Source of the DNA: Flavisolibacter sp.
GTDB lineage: Bacteria; Bacteroidota; Bacteroidia; Chitinophagales; Chitinophagaceae
Reading direction: 5' to 3'
Assembly (NCBI GenBank): GCA_013695175.1
Contig: JACDAZ010000216.1
Coordinates: 1-9,997 of the forward strand
Length of the DNA stretch: 9,997 nt
The stretch's first letter is position 1, and each line of letters begins with the position of its first letter. Of this stretch, positions 1 to 6,711 are shown one piece after another. The notes beneath the pieces were generated by a model. It saw only the letters and a list, made by a program, of their open reading frames with translations. It did no database searches and was not told the origin of the DNA. The translations under genes and the position numbers were made by a program.

Positions 1-878
1 CATTAAACAAAGAAACTATTGAACTGGGCAGGAATCTTTTTTATGAAGGCAGGCTTTCAAAAGATGGACATTTTGATTGCGGCTCCTGTCATCAGCAGGT
101 AGCAGCATTTACTACTTTTGAACACGATCGCAGCCATGGCTACAATAACTCTCATACACTGCGTAATGCACCTGGTTTATTTAATATTGCCTGGCTAAAA
201 GAATACGGGCAGGATGGCAGGAGTAAAACTTTAGAAGCTGTTTTTTTAAAACATCTTACTGACCAAAATGAAATGGCTGAAACAGTAAATGGTGTTATAA
301 ATAAGCTTAGAAATGACAGCAAATACAAAAGGCTTTTCAGAGATGCATATGGTGAAGAAAGAATAACTGGAGACAGGATTTTTATTGCTCTTAAGCAATT
401 TGTCCTGACCCTTGTTTCAGCTGATTCAAAATACGATAAAATGAAGCGTGGGGAGTATGTTTATGATCCCTCAGAAGAAAATGGCTACCAAATTTTTCAG
501 GCTAAATGTGCCACATGCCACACAGAACCTTTATTTACCGATTTAAGTTACCGCAATATCGGATTGCCGATGGACCCCCAGTTAAATGATTTTGGACGTA
601 TGCGGGTAACAAATAGCAGAAATGATTCACTAAAATTTCGCGTGCCTACTTTAAGAAATGTTTATGCTACTTCGTATTACACCCACGATGGCAGGTTTTC
701 TACTATTACCCATATTTTAAACCATTACCGCTCGGGAGTTGTACAAGGTCCCACACTTAATCCTCTTTTACAAAATGGAATACCACTTACCACAGGTGAA
801 ATGAATGATCTTTCTAATTTTTTAAGAACCCTTACAGATACTGCATTTATAAATAACCCCGCGTATTCCATACCATAA
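1..878 (+). CDS. Di-heme cytochrome c peroxidase / MauG-MbnH-type protein (5' end outside window)
   Basis: Partial gene. The frame is open from base 3, well upstream of the first in-frame ATG at 273, so the N-terminus and any signal peptide lie left of the window. Two c-type heme motifs are visible: CGSCH (78-92) and CATCH (507-521). Around them are family hallmarks: SHG plus RNAP after heme 1, NIAW, SKYD before heme 2, and VPTLRNV followed by THDGRF after it. Such proteins act in the periplasm, reducing H2O2 or, in MauG and MbnH, oxidising a protein Trp. Two positions are unusual. The inter-heme Trp expected in the 'WDG' motif is Gln here (QDG, 210-212). The residue I align with the distal ligand of the second heme is Tyr (HY, 726-728), as in MauG, rather than Met. 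Peroxidase or MbnH-like oxidase cannot be decided without the upstream neighbour. Family call is secure; substrate unknown. Confidence 0.9.
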   Translation, partial: LNKETIELGRNLFYEGRLSKDGHFDCGSCHQQVAAFTTFEHDRSHGYNNSHTLRNAPGLFNIAWLKEYGQDGRSKTLEAVFLKHLTDQNEMAETVNGVINKLRNDSKYKRLFRDAYGEERITGDRIFIALKQFVLTLVSADSKYDKMKRGEYVYDPSEENGYQIFQAKCATCHTEPLFTDLSYRNIGLPMDPQLNDFGRMRVTNSRNDSLKFRVPTLRNVYATSYYTHDGRFSTITHILNHYRSGVVQGPTLNPLLQNGIPLTTGEMNDLSNFLRTLTDTAFINNPAYSIP

Positions 879-913
879 ATGGATATTAATTCTCTTTCAA
901 AAATTACAGCTAT

Positions 914-921
914 TAAATTTG
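914..921 (+). promoter_or_regulatory. Possible Bacteroidota -7 box upstream of flippase gene
   Basis: TAAATTTG fits the Bacteroidota -7 consensus TAnnTTTG and lies 15 nt before the TTG start of the flippase gene. I see no TTTG at the usual -33 distance; the nearest T-rich stretch is TTTC at 895-898, which is too close. The flippase may instead be co-transcribed with the peroxidase 58 bp upstream. Low-confidence call from sequence match only. Confidence 0.25.
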
Positions 922-936
922 TTGAAATTTAATTGA

Positions 937-2451
937 TTGAGCGGACTTAAACAATTAGCAGGACAGACCTTGTGGTACGGAGGAAGTTCTATGGTTGCCC
1001 GTTTTCTTAATTACCTGTTGACCCCATATTTGACAGCTGTTTTTACTGGTCTTGAATATGGTAAAATGAGCCTGGTATATGCAGCCATTCCATTTTTAAA
1101 TGTGTTGTTTACCTATGGTTTAGAAACAACTTATTTCAGGTTTTCCAATACAAAAGAAGATAAGCATGCTGTTTATAATACAGCAACTGTTTCGTTGATC
1201 ATTACCACATTGATCTTTACTTCAGTCCTTTTATTATTCTCATCTGATATAGCCAGGTGGATCGGGCTACCCGATCATCCTGAGTATTTCATTTATACGG
1301 CTCTTATAATTGGTTTTGATGCTTTATCAACTTTGGCTTTTGCTAAACTAAGGTTAGACAACCGGCCTATAAAATTTGCCACCATTCGTATCACATCTAT
1401 TTTATTAAATATTTCCCTTGTTGTTTTCTTTCTTTCAGTTGCCCCGCAAATACAAAGAGATAATCCGGATAGTTTTGTAGGAGCATTTTACAATCCTGTT
1501 AACGCAGTCGGTTATTTTATTATTGCCAACCTCATTACATCGGCATTTGTATTTCTTTTATTATCAAAAGAATTTTTTGGGTTTAAGTGGAAATTCAATG
1601 CACCACTTTGGAAGGAAATGATGATCTATGCTTCTCCATTAATTATTGTTGGTTTTGGAGGAATGATCAACGAAGTTATAGATCGCATCATGATTCAATG
1701 GCTAACCCCTGCAGCATCCGCAGATGAGGCCACCTTCCAGGTAGGTTTGTATAGTGCCTGTTTTAAATTATCCATTTTAATTACACTTTTCATACAGGCT
1801 TTTAGAATGGGCGCCGAACCCTTCTTTTTTAAGCAGGCACAGGGTCAGCAGCCTCAAAGGGTTTATGCGAGGGTTATGAAGTTTTTTGTCATTACCATTT
1901 GCTTTATGTTCCTTATAGTGGTTTTATTTCTTGATATATGGAAACATTTTATTCAAAATCCTGATTATTGGGAAGGTTTGAAAGTTGTTCCAATTCTTCT
2001 TCTTGCTAATATGTTCCTCGGCATTTATTACAATTTATCTATTTGGTACAAGGTGGTGAATAATACAATGGCCGGTGCCTGGATCACACTAATTGGTGTG
2101 GTCATCACCCTTACAATAAACTTCATTTTTATACCGGTGTATGGTTATATAGCTTGCGCCTGGTCGCATTTTCTTTGCTATGGAAGCATGATGGTAGTAT
2201 CTTATTTCTGGGGACAAAAAAGTTATCCGATCACATATCCATGGAAAAAGCTGGTTGCTTATATAATTATTTGTGTGATACTTTATGGTATCTATGCTGT
2301 ATTTACATTATTGGATTGGGGTATATGGACAAACAGGGTTTTTGCCTTAATCCTCCTGTTTTTATTTTCATTACTGATAGTTAATACAGAAAGAAAAGAA
2401 TTTCAGAAACTGCCTTTTGTAGGAAAATATTTCAATCCCAAAACCATTTAA
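937..2451 (+). CDS. Polysaccharide/lipid-linked oligosaccharide flippase (MOP superfamily, Wzx-like)
   Basis: A 504-residue protein that is hydrophobic along nearly its whole length, with roughly 12-14 predicted membrane helices, the usual size for Wzx/RfbX-type exporters. The N-terminus (LAGQTLWYGGSS, then RFLNYLLTPYLT, residues 7-33) is the characteristic opening of the Bacteroidota 'lipopolysaccharide biosynthesis/oligosaccharide flippase' family. FRMGAEPFFFKQ (about 289-300) and the NPDYWEGL loop (341-348) also fit it. Such proteins move undecaprenyl-linked glycans across the inner membrane. The start is TTG at 937, immediately preceded by an in-frame TGA at 934-936. The next start, ATG 991, would remove the conserved N-terminal segment, so TTG is preferred. 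No glycosyltransferase or polymerase genes are adjacent, so the cargo cannot be inferred. Its stop overlaps that of the convergent hydrolase gene. Confidence 0.88.
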   Translation: MSGLKQLAGQTLWYGGSSMVARFLNYLLTPYLTAVFTGLEYGKMSLVYAAIPFLNVLFTYGLETTYFRFSNTKEDKHAVYNTATVSLIITTLIFTSVLLLFSSDIARWIGLPDHPEYFIYTALIIGFDALSTLAFAKLRLDNRPIKFATIRITSILLNISLVVFFLSVAPQIQRDNPDSFVGAFYNPVNAVGYFIIANLITSAFVFLLLSKEFFGFKWKFNAPLWKEMMIYASPLIIVGFGGMINEVIDRIMIQWLTPAASADEATFQVGLYSACFKLSILITLFIQAFRMGAEPFFFKQAQGQQPQRVYARVMKFFVITICFMFLIVVLFLDIWKHFIQNPDYWEGLKVVPILLLANMFLGIYYNLSIWYKVVNNTMAGAWITLIGVVITLTINFIFIPVYGYIACAWSHFLCYGSMMVVSYFWGQKSYPITYPWKKLVAYIIICVILYGIYAVFTLLDWGIWTNRVFALILLFLFSLLIVNTERKEFQKLPFVGKYFNPKTI

Positions 2452-3092
2452 ACCAATTTCACAAATGGGTTGGTCTTTATCTCATCACCAATAGTGGTAC
2501 TGTCGCCATGTCCCGGGTATACAATAACATCTTGGGGCAAAGTATAAAGCTTCACCTTGATGCTTTCTTCAAGGGCTTCAAAACTACCTCCGGGCAGGTC
2601 GGTTCTGCCAATACTGTTTTGAAAAAGAACATCGCCTGCAATAATAAATTTATGAGCACGGCTGTAAAAGCAGATACTGCCGGGTGAATGTCCCGGCGTC
2701 AGCAATATATCAAGCACTTCATTGCCCAATTTAATTTGGTCTCCTTCATCAATAAAAACCAATTCACCGTCATAGTTTTCAAAGGGCAATTGATACATCT
2801 GCCCTTGCGTAGGTCCCAGGTCCAATAGCTGTTTTTCCAATTTATGAAGGTGCAGAACAAGATTGTATTTCTTTTGAACAAAGCGATTACCCAAGATATG
2901 ATCGATATGACAGTGGGTGTTAAGCAGGTAAACAGGGTTCAATTTGTTAATTTCTATGAAATCTGTCAACTCTTTTTCCTCTGAAGCAAAATAGCATCCC
3001 GGATCAATAATACAACAGTCTCTTTCATCGTTATAAACAATATATGTATTCTCCTGAACTGGATTGAATGTAAAAGACTGAACGTTTAACAT
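2448..3092 (-). CDS. MBL-fold metallo-hydrolase, glyoxalase II-like
   Basis: Encodes 214 residues from the chosen ATG at 3092. It opens MLNVQSFTFNPVQENTY, the normal beginning of this family in Bacteroidota. An ATG at 3128 adds 12 residues of unlike composition and is less likely. The metal site looks complete: HCHIDH (residues 60-65 of the 214-residue form), His in TPGHSPGS, Asp in AGDVLF and His in YPGHGD. The segment with IGRTDLPGGS is typical of short GloB/YcbL-type hydrolases, which lack the C-terminal glutathione-binding domain of classical glyoxalase II. It is probably a cytoplasmic thioesterase acting on S-lactoylglutathione-like or other thiol esters, but the substrate is not readable from sequence. 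The gene is convergent with the flippase gene (4-bp stop overlap) and divergent from the large outer-membrane protein gene. Confidence 0.9.
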   Translation of the reverse strand: MLNVQSFTFNPVQENTYIVYNDERDCCIIDPGCYFASEEKELTDFIEINKLNPVYLLNTHCHIDHILGNRFVQKKYNLVLHLHKLEKQLLDLGPTQGQMYQLPFENYDGELVFIDEGDQIKLGNEVLDILLTPGHSPGSICFYSRAHKFIIAGDVLFQNSIGRTDLPGGSFEALEESIKVKLYTLPQDVIVYPGHGDSTTIGDEIKTNPFVKLV

Positions 3093-3160
3093 GAGCTTTT
3101 TTGTACTTTTAATGCAATTTACTTTCAAAACAGTCAGCTACAAGAACACCATCATACTTT
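3093..3160. promoter_or_regulatory. Divergent intergenic promoter region
   Basis: This 68-bp gap separates two divergent starts (3092 minus, 3161 plus), so promoters for both genes are expected here or slightly inside them. On the plus strand TACTTTTA (3104-3111) and TACTTTCA (3120-3127) approach the TAnnTTTG -7 consensus, but neither has a well-spaced TTTG -33 partner. No Shine-Dalgarno sequence precedes the ATG at 3161. The region is inferred from gene orientation; no exact element can be fixed. Confidence 0.35.
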
Positions 3161-6100
3161 ATGAATAAATACTTTGCAGGATCAGCGCTGTGTGTAATTA
3201 GTTTATTTTATTCTCATAATTCCTATGCCCAGGTTAGTGCAGTGGAATTTGGCAAAAACCGGGTTCAGTATCAAAAATTTAACTGGCGGTATTATCAAAC
3301 CGAAAACTTTAATACTTATTTCAGCCAGGATGGTCTTGAACTGGGAAAATATGTTGCACAGGTAGCAGAAAAAGAGCTTCCTCAATTAGAAGAATTTATT
3401 GAATACGGCTTGCAGCGCCGTGCCAACCTTGTTGTTTATAACAACTTTGATGAAATGCAACAATCAAATATCGGGTTGGGGATCGACTGGCAAAATACCG
3501 GTGGTGTTACAAAGCTGGTAAATAATAAACTGGTAGTTTCCTTTGATGCAAATAAAAACAATATGCGCCGCCAGATAAGACAAGGCATTGCACAGGTGCT
3601 GGTGCAGAATATGCTTTTTGGCGATGACCTGGGTGAAATGGCTGCTAACCAAACTTTACTGGATCTGCCCAAATGGTTAACTGATGGCTATATTGCTTAT
3701 GCTGCCGAATCATGGAATCCGGACCTTGATGATCAGTTAAAAAGTGCTTTATTGAGTGGACGGTACAATAATTTTTACCAGTTTGCTTTTGAAAAACCAT
3801 TATTGGCAGGCCATTCCTTCTGGTACTATTTCGGAAATAAATATGGAACAAACAGAACTACTTACCTCTTATATCTTTCCCGCATTTACCGTAATTTAAA
3901 CAGTGCTTCGCAACGTATTGCCAAAAAGAAATTCAAAGAAATTTTACAGGATTTCATGAGCGAACAATCGCAGCAGTATTATGCAGACATACGTGGCAGG
4001 CGTATTGTTCCAAAAGGACAATTGTCGGTTACTGAAGAAATTGGTAAAAAAGATTTTATTCGTTTTAATGCCAACCCGCAGCCCCGCAGTTTCACTTATG
4101 CTGTTGTGGAATTTAACCAGGGCAAATACAGTGTTGTTTTAAATGAAAATTTTACAAACAGGAAAGTGTTGCTGAAATATGGCGTTCGCTCAAGAGAAGA
4201 TGAAGTAAATCCTAATTATCCAATTTTAGCTTGGGATGGAAAAGGCACCCGTTTAGCTGTTGTATATAGTGAAGAAGGAAAATTAAAATTGTTTGTTTAT
4301 GATGCTGTAACCCGCGTAAGAACAACAAGGCAGGAACTGCCCATGTTTGACCAGGTACAGGATGTGAAGTATATGCTTGATGCAAATACCTTATTGTTTA
4401 GTGCCGTAAAAGGTGGGCAAACAGATATTTTTGTTTATAAAATAGAAAGGCAGACTGTAGAGCAGGTTACAGATGATGTTTATGATAACCTTGATCCTTC
4501 TTTTGTAGCCTTTCCGAATAAAACAGGTATCATTTTTTCATCTAACCGTCCTTCGGCCTATGCTGCCAGCACCGATACATCCATGCCTTCGGAGCACTTC
4601 AACATTTTTTTAGTTGATAACTGGAACCAATCTGAGTTCAAACAAATATCGCAGTTAACCAATGTAAGATTTGGTAATGCACGCTTCCCCTCTCAATACA
4701 ATACTTCGCATTTTACTTTTGTAAGTGACGAAAACGGAATTAACAACAGGTATGCAGGATTCTTTAGTACAGAGGCTGCGGGATTGGATACTCTTGTATT
4801 TATTGGAGATGAAATATTACGCAACCCATCAGAAAAAGATGTTGACAGCCTATTAAAAGAATGGCAGAAACCAGATATTGATTCAATTGGATTTTTTGCA
4901 GTTACCAATGATTCTTCCTATGTTTTTCCATTAACCAATTATCAAAGTGGTTTACTGGAAACACGTACAGCAGGCGATAATAACCTGGTAAGTGAAGTAA
5001 CAAGACAAGGTGATTATAAATTCTTATATCGTTTAAGGATAGACGAAAACGCATTAAGACGTCGTAATGTAACGGCAAAGCCAACAGAATACATGCGCAA
5101 GCTTCAGACGCAGGCAAGGCTAAGCAGTGGTGATGCAACTATAAATGAAACAGATTCAGCAGGCAGATCAACAGATGTATTTCAAACTGAGTTTGATGAT
5201 GATACTTCAAATTCGCAATTAGGAAGAGTATTTGAAGGAAACCAGATCAACGTTGAGCCCATAATACGTTCAGCAAAAGTGTATGAGTATCGTCCACCGA
5301 AATTCTTTAACGACTACCTGGTGGCCGGTTTAAATAATACGGTGTTTGGTGTATCAAGATACCAGCCTTATACCGGTTCGGGACCTATTAAACCATCTAA
5401 CGGAAGTACATTGAATGGTATGCTTAGAATGGGTACTGTAGATCTTTTTGAAGATTTTAAAATATCAGGCGGGTTCAGGATGGCAAGTAATTTACGCGAT
5501 AACGATATTTTGTTTGAAGCTACAAACTTGCGGAAGCGTGTGGATCTTGGCTTTACTTATTACAGAAGTAATAATACACTGGGTGCTATCATTAATACCG
5601 GGCAACAACTTTTGGTAAAACAATTTTCTAATTATTATTTAGCAAGAGTTGGTTATGCTTTTGACAGGGTAAGAAGCCTTAGACTTACTGTTGGTCCCCG
5701 CTTTGATCGTTTTGTTTTTGTACCTGACAATTTTGTGGGACCCAATTCTTTAAAGATTGAAGACTCCAAACAAACATTTGGACAAATGACGATGGAGTAT
5801 GTTCATGACAATACTGTAAATCCTACTTTAAATATTTGGAAAGGGTTGAGGTATAAAGCTTATGTTGACTGGTTTACACAGGTAAATAAAGTTCGACAAA
5901 CAGATGGCAGGTATTTATTTAATGCAGGTTTTGATGCCCGTCATTATTTACCAATTTACCGTAATGTAATTTGGGCAGTACGTGGTGCCGGTGATTTTTC
6001 ATGGGGTAGTCAAAAAGTCATTTATTATTTAGGTGGTGTTGATGGCTGGCTGATGCTGAGAGAAAATGAAAAATCAAATTCTATGGGTCAACCTACAGGT

Positions 6101-6562
6101 GATTTCAGATATTTCAATCCTGCTAACCCACCTGCACCGGGTGCAGCATATGCCTACCAGGCACTTGCAGTAAACATGCGTGGATTTAAACAAAATCTTG
6201 CCAATGGAAATAATGCCCTGGTGTTAAACAGTGAAGTAAGAATGCCTGTATTTGCTACTCTATTAAACCGCCCCATAAACAATGCATTACTAAGAAACTT
6301 TCAGTTGGTACAGTTTGTTGATCTTGGAACTGCATGGAATGGTACTTATAATAAAATACAACGTCCTTCTACATCTTATGGAACAGGTAATGTATTAGTG
6401 AAACTGAAAGCCGGTGGTGTTGGACCGTTTGCAGGTGGTTATGGCTTTGGTGCACGCAGCACATTGCTTGGCTATTTTATAAGATTTGATGCTGCCTGGG
6501 AAATGAATGGCTTCTTCCAGGGAAAACCACAGATGTACTTAGCATTAGGATTAGACTTTTAA
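3161..6562 (+). CDS. Large outer-membrane protein: signal peptide, peptidase-MA-like domain, TolB-like propeller, Omp85-like barrel
   Basis: 1133 residues, a family often annotated 'translocation protein TolB' in Bacteroidota. Residues 1-23 look like a signal peptide (cleavage after SYA, before QVS). About 40-280 resembles a peptidase-MA domain, but where HExxH is expected there is QGIAQ (141-145), and the usual W-x-x-EG motif reads WLTDG (172-176), so it is probably catalytically dead. About 300-540 holds beta-propeller blades (ILAWDGKGTRLAVVYS; TGIIFSSNRP). From about 715 to the end the pattern is that of a beta-barrel, with Omp85-type signs: MRGF (1006-1009), LNSEVRMPV (1022-1030), FVDLGTAW (1052-1059), GYGFGARS (1093-1100), and a terminal Phe typical of BamA substrates. 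Location in the outer membrane is well supported. Function is unknown; a role in envelope biogenesis or export is inference from the architecture. Confidence 0.85.
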   Translation: MNKYFAGSALCVISLFYSHNSYAQVSAVEFGKNRVQYQKFNWRYYQTENFNTYFSQDGLELGKYVAQVAEKELPQLEEFIEYGLQRRANLVVYNNFDEMQQSNIGLGIDWQNTGGVTKLVNNKLVVSFDANKNNMRRQIRQGIAQVLVQNMLFGDDLGEMAANQTLLDLPKWLTDGYIAYAAESWNPDLDDQLKSALLSGRYNNFYQFAFEKPLLAGHSFWYYFGNKYGTNRTTYLLYLSRIYRNLNSASQRIAKKKFKEILQDFMSEQSQQYYADIRGRRIVPKGQLSVTEEIGKKDFIRFNANPQPRSFTYAVVEFNQGKYSVVLNENFTNRKVLLKYGVRSREDEVNPNYPILAWDGKGTRLAVVYSEEGKLKLFVYDAVTRVRTTRQELPMFDQVQDVKYMLDANTLLFSAVKGGQTDIFVYKIERQTVEQVTDDVYDNLDPSFVAFPNKTGIIFSSNRPSAYAASTDTSMPSEHFNIFLVDNWNQSEFKQISQLTNVRFGNARFPSQYNTSHFTFVSDENGINNRYAGFFSTEAAGLDTLVFIGDEILRNPSEKDVDSLLKEWQKPDIDSIGFFAVTNDSSYVFPLTNYQSGLLETRTAGDNNLVSEVTRQGDYKFLYRLRIDENALRRRNVTAKPTEYMRKLQTQARLSSGDATINETDSAGRSTDVFQTEFDDDTSNSQLGRVFEGNQINVEPIIRSAKVYEYRPPKFFNDYLVAGLNNTVFGVSRYQPYTGSGPIKPSNGSTLNGMLRMGTVDLFEDFKISGGFRMASNLRDNDILFEATNLRKRVDLGFTYYRSNNTLGAIINTGQQLLVKQFSNYYLARVGYAFDRVRSLRLTVGPRFDRFVFVPDNFVGPNSLKIEDSKQTFGQMTMEYVHDNTVNPTLNIWKGLRYKAYVDWFTQVNKVRQTDGRYLFNAGFDARHYLPIYRNVIWAVRGAGDFSWGSQKVIYYLGGVDGWLMLRENEKSNSMGQPTGDFRYFNPANPPAPGAAYAYQALAVNMRGFKQNLANGNNALVLNSEVRMPVFATLLNRPINNALLRNFQLVQFVDLGTAWNGTYNKIQRPSTSYGTGNVLVKLKAGGVGPFAGGYGFGARSTLLGYFIRFDAAWEMNGFFQGKPQMYLALGLDF

Positions 6563-6581
6563 ATTCTTAGAAAAAAAAAGG

Positions 6582-6622
6582 AAAGAGGCTGTCTCAAAAG
6601 TCTGGGACAGCCTCTTTTTTTT
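6582..6622. terminator. Strong bidirectional rho-independent terminator
   Basis: Positions 6582-6593 (AAAGAGGCTGTC) pair perfectly with 6606-6617 (GACAGCCTCTTT). A G-U, a C-G and an A-U pair extend the stem, leaving a six-base loop. On the plus strand the stem runs into eight T residues, 20 nt after the stop of the outer-membrane protein gene. On the minus strand it is followed by TTTCC and nine T residues (complement of 6571-6579), so it can also end transcripts arriving from creD. Its position between two convergent genes fits a shared terminator. Confidence 0.85.
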
Positions 6623-6696
6623 CGGGTAGGTGATGGAATCAATTTTCATTTATGCGATTCTAGACACCTTCATTTTACTTTTGATACAGCCTCTTT
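6582..6696. repeat. Inverted repeat pair enclosing about 75 bp; MITE-like unit or IS-end remnant
   Basis: The 20-mer at 6582-6601 (AAAGAGGCTGTCTCAAAAGT) recurs in inverted orientation at 6677-6696 with one mismatch (19 of 20). The terminator's right arm is a third, partial copy, so the plus strand also shows ACAGCCTC followed by seven or more T twice, at 6607 and 6686. The unit has no meaningful ORF of its own and no clear target duplication, because both flanks are A/T runs. Ends of the form GAGGCTGTCTCAAAAGT resemble insertion-sequence termini as I recall them, but no transposase gene is present. Alternatives are a duplicated terminator or a dispersed palindromic repeat family. Confidence 0.55.
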
Positions 6697-6711
6697 TTTT
6701 ATAGATACTAT

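Noticed and set aside
273..275. ATG as the start of the cytochrome gene
   Set aside because: The same frame upstream encodes the first heme motif CGSCH and other peroxidase-family residues, so this Met is internal.
991..993. ATG preceded by GGAGG (979-983) as the flippase start
   Set aside because: The Shine-Dalgarno-like bases encode part of the conserved YGGSS segment, and starting here would drop the conserved LAGQTLWYG N-terminus. Bacteroidota genes seldom rely on Shine-Dalgarno pairing, so TTG 937 is preferred.
2452..2474. Small hairpin (ACCAA ... TTGGT) just past the flippase stop as a terminator
   Set aside because: The stem is only 5 bp with a long loop and no T run, and it lies inside the hydrolase coding sequence.
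3093..3128. 12-residue N-terminal extension of the hydrolase from ATG 3128
   Set aside because: The extra residues (MKVNCIKSTKKL) do not resemble the family N-terminus, which begins at the Met at 3092, and the extension would use up half of the divergent promoter region.
4693..5138. Minus-strand open frames of 70-80 codons inside the outer-membrane protein gene
   Set aside because: They are antisense to a strongly supported 1133-codon gene and have no domain signatures.
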